Assembly (NCBI GenBank): GCA_963621995.1
Contig: CAVFFZ010000018.1
Location: forward strand, 1-26,056
Direction: 5' to 3'
Source of the DNA: UMGS1663 sp963621995
GTDB lineage: Bacteria; Bacillota; Clostridia; TANB77; CAG-508
Length of the DNA stretch: 26,056 bases
The position numbers were made by a program, and so were the translations under genes. Shown in pieces: positions 8,361-16,269 of the stretch (position 1 is its first letter; each line of letters starts with the position of its first letter). The notes under the pieces were generated by a model. That model was not told where the DNA came from. It searched no databases and saw nothing but the letters and a program-made list of their open reading frames with translations.

Positions 8361-8368
8361 TTTGTCAA
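8340..8368 (-). promoter_or_regulatory. Consensus sigma-A promoter of smc
   Basis: On the minus strand TTGACA (8363-8368) and TATAAT (8340-8345) match consensus at all 12 positions with the ideal 17-base spacer. Transcription is expected to begin near 8333, about 43 bases before the smc start codon. Confidence 0.85.
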
Positions 8369-8386
8369 GTTTCTTTTGGCTACTTA

Positions 8387-8415
8387 TTGCATTATATTTT
8401 CGCATGTGTTAATAT
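8387..8415 (+). promoter_or_regulatory. Extended -10 promoter of the HD-GYP gene
   Basis: TTGCAT (8387-8392) and TAATAT (8410-8415) are 17 bases apart, with TG one base before the -10 (8407-8408). The -35 is weak, but the extended -10 can compensate. The expected start site is near 8422, just before the ribosome site AAAGGGG (8436-8442). Confidence 0.5.
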
Positions 8416-8449
8416 GTATTTAACATTTAATATATAAAGGGGCTAACAA

Positions 8450-9394
8450 ATGAATAATGGAAAAATAGATTTTTATAGTTCAACCAATTTAAAATCATAT
8501 AACTTAAATGATGTAATGAAGTATCAATTATCAATGCTTGATAGATTAGATATATTTACAAGACAACATAGTGAAAATGTAGCTAACTTAGTATGCCGTA
8601 TTTGTGAATATTTACATTGTAAAAAATACTTTACTATTCATGCTACAATTTGTGGCTACTTACATGATATTGGGAAATTATTTATACCACCTGAAATATT
8701 AAATAAACCTGATTCTTTAACTCCAGAAGAATACGAAATAATAAAAACACATACTACTTTAGGTTATGAGATGTGTATGAAGGATCTAAAATTAAGACCA
8801 TATGCAGAAGGTCCTTTATATCATCATGAAGCATTAAATGGCACTGGCTATCCTCAAGGTTTAACCAAAAAGGACATTCCATATGTAGCTCAAATTATAC
8901 GTGTTGCAGATGAATATGATGCAATTGTTACCAAAAGGCAATATACTACTCACGTTAATATTTCTGAAACATTAAAAGAATTAATTCGTGATGCCAGACC
9001 AACAGATTATATAAAAACAGTAGCTTTAGATTCATTAAAACAAGATTGTCATGTAGGCAAAATCAATAGTACTGTATTAAAAGCTCTATTTAAAGTTGTT
9101 ATAGATGATACCTTATATGAAATAAGTTGTGTAATGGACTACCTTAAATATTTAAAAGAACAAGTAAAACGTTTGGAAGAAATACAAAAATATGATATAA
9201 AAAGTCAGAAAACAAAAAAAGATAAAGAAAAAGAATATTATAGAAATGGAATGCAAATGTTATTCCAAACTGGTGAAAATTTTGATAATTATGAACATGT
9301 TTTATCTGAATATCGCCAAGCAATTATTGTTAGAACAGACGTAAAAGATAAACTATGGAAAGAAATAAGAATTATTAAAAAATTGAAGATTTAA
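8450..9394 (+). CDS. HD-GYP domain phosphohydrolase
   Basis: HD-GYP proteins are metal-dependent phosphodiesterases, mostly acting on cyclic di-GMP. In this 314-residue protein the domain spans about residues 30-185. It has every expected metal and signature residue: His40 (TRQHSENVA), HD at 72-73 (LHDIGK), His101 (KTHTTLG), the HHEALNGTGYP motif (125-135) and Asp154 (RVADEYDAI). The N-terminal 30 residues hold no recognisable sensor, and there is no membrane segment. The C-terminal 120 residues are Lys-rich and partly coiled-coil and match no domain I know. The start is ATG 8450, 7 bases after AAAGGGG. It is transcribed divergently from smc on its own promoter and ends in a clear terminator, so it is probably a single-gene unit. 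The substrate is inferred, not proven. Confidence 0.88.
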   Translation: MNNGKIDFYSSTNLKSYNLNDVMKYQLSMLDRLDIFTRQHSENVANLVCRICEYLHCKKYFTIHATICGYLHDIGKLFIPPEILNKPDSLTPEEYEIIKTHTTLGYEMCMKDLKLRPYAEGPLYHHEALNGTGYPQGLTKKDIPYVAQIIRVADEYDAIVTKRQYTTHVNISETLKELIRDARPTDYIKTVALDSLKQDCHVGKINSTVLKALFKVVIDDTLYEISCVMDYLKYLKEQVKRLEEIQKYDIKSQKTKKDKEKEYYRNGMQMLFQTGENFDNYEHVLSEYRQAIIVRTDVKDKLWKEIRIIKKLKI

Positions 9395-9457
9395 AAAATT
9401 CTATAATATTAATTTTTTTTACTATATGAATCTAGCTTAATAGAATTTATTAGAAAA

Positions 9458-9491
9458 ACGCGGATAATTTATAAAGTTATCCACGTTTTTT
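9458..9491 (+). terminator. Terminator of the HD-GYP gene
   Basis: ACG-C-GGATAA (9458-9467) pairs with TTATCC-A-CGT (9477-9486) with one internal mismatch, followed by a run of T. It lies about 60 bases after the HD-GYP stop codon. Confidence 0.7.
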
Positions 9492-9566
9492 ATTCACTTT
9501 TTATAAATTTAATTTTATCATTTTTAGTAAATTTATAAAGCTAAAATTTTAAGTCTGACACAAGTA

Positions 9567-9914
9567 TTAGTCTAATCCAAAACTTACACCTAAAGCATTA
9601 TTAATTTTATTCATTACTGTATCATCATTAATATGCCCTATTTTTTCCTTTAATCTACTTTTATCTATTGTTCTTATTTGTTCTGCAAGAACTACTGAAT
9701 CTGCCTTTAACCCACTATTTTCTACAGCTAATTCTATATGAGTTGGCAATTTATTTTTTCCAGTTTGTGAAGTAATTGCAGCAGCAATTACTGTTGGGCT
9801 ATGTTTATTTCCTATATCATTTTGAATAATAACAACTGGTCTTATTCCTCCTTGTTCAGAGCCTACAACTGGACTTAAATCTGCATAAAACATATCTCCT
9901 CTTCTTATCATCAT
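9567..9914 (-). CDS. mazF: MazF/NdoA-type mRNA endoribonuclease toxin
   Basis: MazF toxins cut single-stranded mRNA at short sequence motifs and arrest growth. This 115-residue protein is very similar to Bacillus subtilis MazF (NdoA) from the first residues (RRGDMFYADLSPVVGSEQGG, then RPVVIIQNDIGN). The catalytic Arg25 and Thr48 of that enzyme are at the same positions (GGIRPVV and AAAIT). The start at ATG 9914 follows GGGAG by 10 bases and makes the numbering agree with the family. The usual partner, a small MazE or CopG-like antitoxin just upstream, is missing. Only 71 bases separate this gene from the LolA/GerS-like gene, with no room for an antitoxin ORF. A distant antitoxin or a housekeeping nuclease role must be supposed. 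Confidence 0.93.
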   Translation of the reverse strand: MMIRRGDMFYADLSPVVGSEQGGIRPVVIIQNDIGNKHSPTVIAAAITSQTGKNKLPTHIELAVENSGLKADSVVLAEQIRTIDKSRLKEKIGHINDDTVMNKINNALGVSFGLD

Positions 9915-9985
9915 TTGTCTATCACTCCCACTATTTTTCCATATCGAAAGTTCTTTTAAGATATATTTTAAATATTAATAAATAT

Positions 9986-10594
9986 TTAAGAGATTGTTAT
10001 CTCAGTATATAATATGTAGACTAGCATCTTTTTGTTAATATCTTCTACTTGCAATTTAGTAGGTTTTCCTGTCTTTTTATCTATATATAATTTTTTATAA
10101 GTATTATATGGGTTTTCTGTGTTACTTACTTCTAATATTATTTCGTTTTCTTTACTATTTACTTTTTTATTACTACTTTCTTTAAATTCTTTTATAAAAG
10201 AATTTAACCACAATCTATTTTCTACAACATATTGATAATTTTGAAAAGTAGTTTCTAAATTTAGTTTATTATTTTTTATTTTCAAATTTGTTCCATCATA
10301 TTCTGTTATTATTCCTGCAATATTCTCTGGTTCTAATACTTCTTGCATTGATTTCTCATTTTCTACTTTTTGACTTACAACATATTTAGTCGTATTCTTA
10401 TTTGTCTCAATACTAACATCTAATTTCGCACTATAGGACTTAATATTTAAAATAGAATCTACAATTTGTTCTTCCGATTTGTTAATTATAGTGTTTCCTA
10501 TTTTTCCATTTTTATAATATAAAATCAAAAAAATTGAAACTGAAATAATAATTAAAATTATAATAAAAATTATTATCATCTTTTTTGTTTTCAT
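9986..10594 (-). CDS. Membrane-anchored LolA/GerS-like protein of unknown function
   Basis: The 202-residue protein starts with a short basic tip and one transmembrane helix (about residues 5-26, IIIFIIILIIISVSIFLIL), so the rest faces the outside. There is no lipobox Cys. The external part begins EEQIVDSILNIKSYSAKLDVSI and ends with a PTKLQVEDINKKM strand. This pattern, an opening helix followed by many beta strands, resembles the LolA-like fold of clostridial GerS-type germination lipoproteins. The assignment is by appearance and is tentative. The start is ATG 10594, 6 bases after GAGG. The upstream in-frame ATG at 10612 has no ribosome site. A strong two-way terminator lies between this gene and dusB, so its transcription depends on readthrough or on a promoter I cannot identify. 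Confidence 0.7.
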   Translation of the reverse strand: MKTKKMIIIFIIILIIISVSIFLILYYKNGKIGNTIINKSEEQIVDSILNIKSYSAKLDVSIETNKNTTKYVVSQKVENEKSMQEVLEPENIAGIITEYDGTNLKIKNNKLNLETTFQNYQYVVENRLWLNSFIKEFKESSNKKVNSKENEIILEVSNTENPYNTYKKLYIDKKTGKPTKLQVEDINKKMLVYILYTEITIS

Positions 10595-10614
10595 ATAATT
10601 CCTCACTTTCATAT

Positions 10615-10646
10615 AAAAAAGAATAGGTATTCACCTATTCTTTTTT
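10615..10646. terminator. Bidirectional terminator between dusB and the LolA/GerS-like gene
   Basis: GAATAGGT (10621-10628) pairs with ACCTATTC (10633-10640) around a 4-base loop. It is flanked by six A on the left and six T on the right, so it has the terminator form on both strands. It lies 10 bases after the dusB stop codon. Confidence 0.75.
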
Positions 10647-10656
10647 ATTATATTCT

Positions 10657-11625
10657 TTACATATTAAAGTATTCTTTTAAACAAGCTTCTAATTCTTTTT
10701 TAGTTTCGATTTTATTAATTTTTTCTCTTAGCGTAGTTGCATTTGGCATATTTTTAATATATGCTGACATATGCTTTCTCAATTCTTTAATTCCAACTAC
10801 TTCGCCTTTTTCTTCTACTTCCCACTCTATATGTTTTAAAATTGTTTGTAATTTTTCCTCTTTAGATATTTCTTTTGTCTCTTCTCCTTTTAAATACGAA
10901 ATTATTTCTTTAAAAATCCATGGATTACCTAGGCTAGCTCTACCTATCATTATGCCATCTACTCCAGTTTGTTTAAACATTTCAAGGGCATCTTCTTTGC
11001 TTTTTATATCTCCATTTCCTATAACAGGAATACTAACTGCTTGTTTTACTTTTCTTATAATCTCCCAGTCCGCTTTTCCTGAATAAAACTCTTCTCTAGT
11101 TCTTCCATGAATTATAATAGCAGATGCTCCCATCTTTTCTATTATTTTTGCTGCTTCTACTGCCACTATATTTTCTTCATTCCATCCTTTTCTCATTTTT
11201 ACTGTAACAGGAACTCTTGACTTTTCTACTACTTCTTTTACAATTTTCCCTACTAATTCTAAGTCTAATAACAATCTACTTCCATCACCATTTTTCACAA
11301 CTTTTGGTGCTGGACATCCCATATTTATATCTACAATATCCGCTAACTTTGAGACATACTCTGCTGCATACCCCATAGTTTCTACATCACTTCCAAAGAT
11401 TTGCATAGATATAGGTCTTTTTTCTTCTTTTGTATCTAATAATAGTTTTGTTTTGTCATCTTTATAATACAAACCCTTACTACTTACCATTTCTGTACAT
11501 ACTAAACTAGCTCCATATTCCTTGCAAACTCTTCTAAATGCTTTATCTGTTATTCCAGCCATTGGAGCTAAAATAATATTATTTTCAATTGTTACATTTC
11601 CTATTTTTAATTCTTTTAAGTACAT
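10657..11625 (-). CDS. dusB: tRNA-dihydrouridine synthase (DusB family)
   Basis: This flavoenzyme reduces uridines in the tRNA D-loop to dihydrouridine using FMN and NADPH. The protein is 322 residues, the normal length. It has the FMN-binding start ILAPMAGITDKAFR, the active-site Cys104 in DINMGCPAPKVVKNGDGS, the phosphate-binding VPVTVKMRKGW and IIIHGRTREEFYSG segments, and the C-terminal GNGDI and GIMIGRASLGNPW motifs. The start ATG 11625 follows AGAGG by 8 bases. It lies downstream of rodA on the same strand, with a hairpin between them, and is followed by a strong terminator. In many Firmicutes dusB is near other translation genes. Its order next to rodA here may be lineage-specific. Confidence 0.95.
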   Translation of the reverse strand: MYLKELKIGNVTIENNIILAPMAGITDKAFRRVCKEYGASLVCTEMVSSKGLYYKDDKTKLLLDTKEEKRPISMQIFGSDVETMGYAAEYVSKLADIVDINMGCPAPKVVKNGDGSRLLLDLELVGKIVKEVVEKSRVPVTVKMRKGWNEENIVAVEAAKIIEKMGASAIIIHGRTREEFYSGKADWEIIRKVKQAVSIPVIGNGDIKSKEDALEMFKQTGVDGIMIGRASLGNPWIFKEIISYLKGEETKEISKEEKLQTILKHIEWEVEEKGEVVGIKELRKHMSAYIKNMPNATTLREKINKIETKKELEACLKEYFNM

Positions 11626-11645
11626 GTATTTTCCTCTTTATCTAC

Positions 11646-11678
11646 AAGAAGAACATGTGAATTTTTCATGTTCTTCTT
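11646..11678. terminator. Perfect 12 bp hairpin between rodA and dusB
   Basis: AAGAAGAACATG (11646-11657) and CATGTTCTTCTT (11667-11678) form a perfect stem with a 9-base loop, 10 bases after the rodA stop. No clean T run follows on the minus strand, so termination may be weak and dusB may be read through. Confidence 0.45.
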
Positions 11679-11688
11679 TATTTATATT

Positions 11689-12795
11689 TTATTCAACAAA
11701 TATTGTTTTTTGTCTTCTACCACTAATATTTAATAATAATGCTATTAATATTAAATTTGTTAAAAGTGAGCTTCCTCCATAACTTACAAAAGGAAGTGGA
11801 ACACCTGTAATAGGGAGAAGTCCAATGGTCATTCCTATGTTTTCTACCATATGGAATAAAAATATTCCTGCAATACCCATAGCAATATATGACCCTAAAT
11901 CATCTTTAGCAGTTTTTGCAACGTATATAGCTTTTGTAATTAATATTATATAACATATTACAATTCCCGCTGTAGCAACAAATCCCATTTCTTCACCTAT
12001 AACTGCAAATATAAAGTCTGTAGTTTTTGGGTATAAAAATCCTAACTGAGTTTGATTTCCCTTTAATAAGCCCATTCCAAATAATTGGCCTGAACCAATT
12101 GCAAGTTTCGATTGAATTATATTATACCCTGCACCTCTTGGATCTAAGTCTGGATTTAAAAATACATCTATTCTTGTTTTTGCATGCTCTGGTAATACAA
12201 AAAAGTATAATAATGGAGCAGCAATTAGAACTATTAATATACTTGTAAATATATATCTTTTTTTAATTCCTGCTGAAAACAAAATAAGTACTATTGCTAC
12301 TAAAAATGCTAATGCAGTTCCATAATCTGGTTGTTTTATTATTAATAATACTGGTACAATTACAACTAATAATGCTAATGCTAATCTTGTAGGCCTACTA
12401 ATTTCATCTCTACCCCTTGCTTGAATTTTTGTAATAACATATGAGAATGTTAATATAACAAATATTTTTGCAAATTCAGAAGGTTGAAATGAAAATTCTC
12501 CTATTTCAAACCAACTAGTAGCACCATTTACAGCTTTAGTAAATAATACTACTACTAATAATACTAAAAAAATCCCATAAAAAATTGGTGATATTTTTGC
12601 AATCACCTCATAATCTATGCAAATAACAAGTATCATAATTGGAATACTTACTATTAACCATATAATTTGTTTTTTTAATTCATCACTAGTTGTCTCTTGT
12701 GTAGCAGTATATAGGGCAACAATTCCTACCGCTATTAATATAATAGTACAAATTAAGATGCCCCATTCCATATTTCTTAAGAATCTTCTTTTCAT
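11689..12795 (-). CDS. rodA: SEDS peptidoglycan polymerase RodA
   Basis: RodA polymerises lipid II into glycan strands for side-wall elongation, working with a class B penicillin-binding protein and the MreB machinery. The 368-residue protein has about ten membrane helices. Family motifs are visible: GATSWFEIGEFSFQPSEFAK in the first large external region, KTTDFIFAVIGEEMGF carrying the essential Asp of SEDS enzymes, and PLPFVSYGGSSLL near the C-terminus. The short form and the neighbours favour RodA over FtsW or SpoVE. The start ATG 12795 follows AGAGG. It is the third gene of a likely minD-minE-rodA unit (gaps of 27 and 31 bases), a gene order known in Clostridia. Confidence 0.92.
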   Translation of the reverse strand: MKRRFLRNMEWGILICTIILIAVGIVALYTATQETTSDELKKQIIWLIVSIPIMILVICIDYEVIAKISPIFYGIFLVLLVVVLFTKAVNGATSWFEIGEFSFQPSEFAKIFVILTFSYVITKIQARGRDEISRPTRLALALLVVIVPVLLIIKQPDYGTALAFLVAIVLILFSAGIKKRYIFTSILIVLIAAPLLYFFVLPEHAKTRIDVFLNPDLDPRGAGYNIIQSKLAIGSGQLFGMGLLKGNQTQLGFLYPKTTDFIFAVIGEEMGFVATAGIVICYIILITKAIYVAKTAKDDLGSYIAMGIAGIFLFHMVENIGMTIGLLPITGVPLPFVSYGGSSLLTNLILIALLLNISGRRQKTIFVE

Positions 12796-12826
12796 TTATT
12801 AAACCTCTATTATTCTTAATTTATAT

Positions 12827-13384
12827 TTATTCTACTTCTACTTTTTTATCTGTCTTTTCTGTTATATCGTCTTCCGTTTTTTCTTCTTTTTTTGAATCTT
12901 CTATAACTTCTGATGTTTCTTTATTTTTTATTTCAGTTTTCTCCTCATTTGCTATTTCTGCGACTTCTTTATTTTCTGCTTTTTCTTCTTTTTTCGTTGT
13001 TTTATTTTCTACCTTTTCGCTTTTTTCTTCACCTTGTTTTTTCTCTTCGTCTTCAGCTTTTTTTAATTTTCTTTCTATATTAATTTGTTTTGCATCATCT
13101 TTTACATTAAGGATTGGAATATTCGCATACAAAATTGGAGCTCCTGTTGTTCCATCACTATTAACTTTATTAGTAAGTTTTACATCTATAGAATTTTCAT
13201 CTACATTTATATATTTTTTAATTACTTCAATAATCTCTTGTTTCATAAGCTCCATAAAATCTGCTGATACATTTGCTCTATCTTGCATCAACACTAAATG
13301 TAATCTTTCTTTTGCAGTGTCCTTAGAATCCTTTTTTTCGTCTTTTGAAAATTTTTTAAGAAACTTTATAATATTATCGAACAT
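12827..13384 (-). CDS. minE: MinE cell-division topological specificity factor with long charged C-terminal extension
   Basis: MinE drives MinD off the membrane and so positions the division site. Residues 1-93 are a full MinE: an N-terminal amphipathic segment (MFDNIIKFLKKF), the MinD-contact helix or strand (AKERLHLVLMQDRA) and the topological domain ending in ILYANIPI. Typical MinE proteins stop near residue 90, but this one runs to 185. The extra 90 residues are almost entirely Lys, Glu, Asp, Asn and Thr, low-complexity and probably disordered or loosely helical. The stop codon is clean and the ribosome site GGAGG precedes ATG 13384. It follows minD by 27 bases. No minC is adjacent. The role of the tail is unknown. 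Confidence 0.9.
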   Translation of the reverse strand: MFDNIIKFLKKFSKDEKKDSKDTAKERLHLVLMQDRANVSADFMELMKQEIIEVIKKYINVDENSIDVKLTNKVNSDGTTGAPILYANIPILNVKDDAKQINIERKLKKAEDEEKKQGEEKSEKVENKTTKKEEKAENKEVAEIANEEKTEIKNKETSEVIEDSKKEEKTEDDITEKTDKKVEVE

Positions 13385-13411
13385 CCTATTTCCTCCATTA
13401 TTTAAATTTGT

Positions 13412-14206
13412 CTATTTTTTTGAGAAAATACTTTTTAACTTAGCAAAAAATCCTTTCTCTCTTCCAGGAATTGAAACCTCTATATTTTCACCTAAAATTC
13501 TTCTTGCAATTTCTGTATATGCTTTTCCTGAAGGAGCTTTGTGGTTCGATACAACTGGTTCCCCTTTATTTGTTTGTGTAATAATGTATTCATCATCTGG
13601 AACTACTCCAATTAAATCTATAGATAGTAAATCTACTATATCTTCTACATCCATCATTTCACCTTTTTTTACCATGTTTGGACGTAGACGATTAATTACT
13701 AATTCTGGATTTTTAATTTCAGATGATTCTAATAATCCAATAATTCTATCTGCATCACGAATAGCAGATATTTCAGCTGTTGTAACAACAACTGCTCTGT
13801 CTGCACCAGCTATTGCATTTTTGAAACCTTGTTCAATACCTGCTGGGCAATCAATTAATATGTAATCAAATTCTTCTTTTAGCTTGCTTGTTAATTCTTT
13901 CATTTGTTCTTCATTTACTGCACTTTTATCTCTTGTTTGCGCTGCTGGAAGTAAGAATAATTCATTAAAACGTTTATCTTTTATTAAGGCTTGTCTTAAT
14001 TTACATTTTTCTTCTACCACGTCAACAATATCATATACTATTCTATTTTCTAATCCCATTACAACATCTAGATTACGAAGACCAATATCTGTATCTACTA
14101 ATACTACTTTCTTTCCTTTTAATGCTAACGCTGAACCTAAATTTGCTGTAGTGGTTGTTTTACCAACTCCACCTTTTCCAGATGTGATAACGATAACTTC
14201 TCCCAT
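13412..14206 (-). CDS. minD: MinD septum-site-determining ATPase
   Basis: MinD is a membrane-cycling ATPase that recruits MinC and is stimulated by MinE. The 264-residue protein begins MGEVIVITSGKGGVGKTT, containing the deviant Walker A motif (Lys11 and Lys16). It continues with VLVDTDIGLRNLDVVMG, a DYILIDCPAG segment and a C-terminal amphipathic membrane-targeting helix (REKGFFAKLKSIFSKK). ATG 14206 is preceded by AAGGAGG at 6 bases. An open frame continues upstream to 14287, but that part lacks a ribosome site and lies in the leader. A good promoter at 14267-14295 makes minD the first gene of the minD-minE-rodA unit. The minC gene that usually precedes minD is not there. A short pilin-like gene and its terminator are found instead. 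Confidence 0.96.
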   Translation of the reverse strand: MGEVIVITSGKGGVGKTTTTANLGSALALKGKKVVLVDTDIGLRNLDVVMGLENRIVYDIVDVVEEKCKLRQALIKDKRFNELFLLPAAQTRDKSAVNEEQMKELTSKLKEEFDYILIDCPAGIEQGFKNAIAGADRAVVVTTAEISAIRDADRIIGLLESSEIKNPELVINRLRPNMVKKGEMMDVEDIVDLLSIDLIGVVPDDEYIITQTNKGEPVVSNHKAPSGKAYTEIARRILGENIEVSIPGREKGFFAKLKSIFSKK

Positions 14207-14266
14207 AATTTCCTCCTTGAACGTGTATGTTCTTTTTATTAAAAAGTGCATATTTTTAATACCTAT

Positions 14267-14295
14267 ATCATATAATGAAAAAGGCAAAAAGTCAA
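14267..14295 (-). promoter_or_regulatory. Promoter of the minD-minE-rodA unit
   Basis: On the minus strand TTGACT (14290-14295) and TATGAT (14267-14272) are 17 bases apart, each matching 5 of 6. The leader before minD is about 55 bases. Confidence 0.7.
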
Positions 14296-14392
14296 TGAAT
14301 TGAATGGAAAAAAATGAAATTGGTAATTAAAGCAAAATTTTCATTGCCAATGCAACAACTTTTTTCTAAAATTTCTTCCAGCTCCCTTCTAA

Positions 14393-14423
14393 AAAAATAC
14401 CTTCTAAATTCGAAGGTATTTTT
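14393..14423 (-). terminator. Terminator after the 74-residue pilin-like gene
   Basis: AAAAATACCTTC (14393-14404) pairs with GAAGGTATTTTT (14412-14423) around a 7-base loop, with a T run on the minus strand. It lies about 40 bases after the stop codon at 14464 and separates that gene from the minD promoter. Confidence 0.7.
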
Positions 14424-14463
14424 CATTGAGATATGATAGTGTATTAATTTAAAAATTTACACA

Positions 14464-14688
14464 CTAATCTTGACAAGATAGTAAAGCATCATACACATAA
14501 TCTATATTATCTACATCTTGTGCATAAATCTCCTTTATTCTTATATCACTTTTAATCTGGGCTTTTTGCCTTGCTGTTACTGTTAAATATACACTCATTA
14601 AAATAACAATAAACATTAAAACAGTAAATAATACTAATGCTGATACTGCACCATTTTCATTTTTTATTATACTTTTAATTTTTTTCAT
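14464..14688 (-). CDS. 74-residue single-span pilin-like/TadE-like protein, unknown function
   Basis: The protein has a short basic start (MKKIKSIIKNENG), then a hydrophobic helix AVSALVLFTVLMFIVILMSV, then a charged helix (RQKAQIKSDIRIKEIYAQDVDNIDYVYDAL). Basic leader, Gly, hydrophobic helix and amphipathic helix is the outline of small pilins and TadE-like proteins. The Glu expected after the cleavage Gly is absent, so processing is uncertain. GAGAGG lies before ATG 14688 and a good promoter lies upstream. A terminator follows, so it is a single-gene unit. No pilus assembly gene is nearby. The prepilin-like fragment at the left edge is the only possible relative in the window. Confidence 0.75.
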   Translation of the reverse strand: MKKIKSIIKNENGAVSALVLFTVLMFIVILMSVYLTVTARQKAQIKSDIRIKEIYAQDVDNIDYVYDALLSCQD

Positions 14689-14719
14689 ATAATAATTCCT
14701 CTCTTTTGTAATTTATTTA

Positions 14720-14748
14720 ATTTTACCTTACTATTTATTTATTTTCAA
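14720..14748 (-). promoter_or_regulatory. Promoter of the 74-residue pilin-like gene
   Basis: On the minus strand TTGAAA (14743-14748) and TAAAAT (14720-14725) are 17 bases apart, each matching 5 of 6. The start codon is about 32 bases downstream of the -10. Confidence 0.65.
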
Positions 14749-14792
14749 TCCTTTTTTATATTTAATTCTATTTTTTGAGACATCAATTTACT

Positions 14793-16040
14793 TTAGTTAT
14801 TATAATCACTTTTCAACTTTTTAATCCATTCAATTCTTTCTTTTCTAAGAATTTTCCCTACTTGCTCTTTATTATTTATTTTATATTTTTCTTCTATATA
14901 TTTCCCATTAATTTTTGAAGTACACTCTTTGCCTATTTCAGCAAAGTTTACATCTGTCGGCATATCTTCATTTCTCCATCTGTCGCAAATAACTACTATT
15001 TTTAATCCTTCTAACCCCAGCAAGGATTTATTTACTCTTGTAATAAAATCTACTTGCTTTTGTGGTGTCATTCCATTAAAATTTCCTCCAATCATGTGCT
15101 CCTTTGCAGATACTTTTCCACATTTTATCCAAGAGTTGGGGATTTTTAATCTATTTCCTAAATTTCCTACTAATTTAACTCCATTTTTGTCATGTCCATA
15201 ATGATGTGGTAACATCTCTTTTGGTGTTATGCCTTTTCCTAAGTCATGAACTAACGCACTAAAACGAATTTCTACATTATCTGTTAAAATAGCTGCTTTA
15301 TCTACTACTACCATTGTATGGTTATAACTATCTCCTTCTGGATGATATTCTACTGGCTGAGTTTGCCCTATCAAATCATATATTTCTTTAAAATGTACAT
15401 CTAATATATTTGCTTTTTTTAGTACTTCAAAGAATACAGATGGTTTATTGCTTTTTAATGCTTTTCTAAATTCTGTAAAAACTCTTTCTGGCGATAATGT
15501 TTTTAATTCTTCTTTTATCTTCCTCATCATTTTTATCGTTTTCTCTTCCACCACAAAATTAAGCTCGCTTGCAAACCTTGCTACTCTATATACCCTCAAA
15601 GGATCTTCTATAAAGCTATCTGTTGTTGCTCTAATTATTTTATTTTGTATGTCTTCTATTCCTTCATATGGATCTATTATTTCTTCTGTTAGTACATCTT
15701 TTGCAATACTATTTATTGTAATATCCCTTCTTGCTAAATCTTCTTCAATTGTAATGTCTTTTCCATTTTGAACTTCAAATTCTTTATGACCTTTTCCTAT
15801 TTTTTTATCTTTTCTTGCTAGTGCAAATTCTTTATTTTCTATATCATAAACACAAAATGACTTTCCTCTTTTATATGCTTTTGGAAAAAGTTTTTCAAAT
15901 GTTTCTTTTCCTATTCCAGTAACGCAATAATCTTCATCATGAACTTTTCTATTCATTATTTCATCTCTAACTGCTCCACCTACTAAATATAAGTTTCCAC
16001 CATTTTCTTTAATTATATTTGCAATTTCTATTATACTCAT
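14793..16040 (-). CDS. cca: CCA-adding tRNA nucleotidyltransferase with HD domain
   Basis: The enzyme adds or repairs the 3' CCA end of tRNA without a template. The class II nucleotidyltransferase head is complete: LVGGAVRDEI (19-28), the metal-binding pair Asp35 and Asp37 in HDEDYCV, RRDITINSIA (104-113), and EDPLRVYRVARFA (145-157). After the helical neck comes an HD domain with SALVHDLGKG (His265, Asp266), and HHYGHDKNG follows. The 415-residue layout with an HD domain resembles the Escherichia coli enzyme more than the shorter B. subtilis one. The HD part may have phosphatase or phosphodiesterase activity, as in E. coli. The start ATG 16040 follows GAGGG closely. It has a good promoter at 16078-16107 and divergent transcription from the oxidoreductase operon. 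Confidence 0.93.
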   Translation of the reverse strand: MSIIEIANIIKENGGNLYLVGGAVRDEIMNRKVHDEDYCVTGIGKETFEKLFPKAYKRGKSFCVYDIENKEFALARKDKKIGKGHKEFEVQNGKDITIEEDLARRDITINSIAKDVLTEEIIDPYEGIEDIQNKIIRATTDSFIEDPLRVYRVARFASELNFVVEEKTIKMMRKIKEELKTLSPERVFTEFRKALKSNKPSVFFEVLKKANILDVHFKEIYDLIGQTQPVEYHPEGDSYNHTMVVVDKAAILTDNVEIRFSALVHDLGKGITPKEMLPHHYGHDKNGVKLVGNLGNRLKIPNSWIKCGKVSAKEHMIGGNFNGMTPQKQVDFITRVNKSLLGLEGLKIVVICDRWRNEDMPTDVNFAEIGKECTSKINGKYIEEKYKINNKEQVGKILRKERIEWIKKLKSDYNN

Positions 16041-16077
16041 AATACCCTCTTTTTATTTTATATTAAATTCATTATTT

Positions 16078-16107
16078 ATAATATACTTTTTTATCATTCT
16101 TAGTCAA
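16078..16107 (-). promoter_or_regulatory. Promoter of the CCA-adding enzyme gene
   Basis: On the minus strand TTGACT (16102-16107) and TATTAT (16078-16083) are 18 bases apart, each matching 5 of 6, about 38 bases before the start codon. Confidence 0.6.
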
Positions 16108-16269
16108 CTCTTTTACTGTAAATCACATTTTTTTAATAACTTTTCACATACATTTCACATTTTGTAAAGGATTTTTTATGTTTTATACACATTTTTCTAA
16201 TTGCTTTTGAATTTTAAAAAGATTGTAATATTTTGAACTTATCTTTTCATGTATTCTGTCCTATTCTCC

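Noticed and set aside
14207..14287. Upstream extension of MinD
   Set aside because: The extra N-terminal residues have no ribosome site and overlap the promoter region. MGEVIVITSGKGG is the conserved family start, with AAGGAGG in front.
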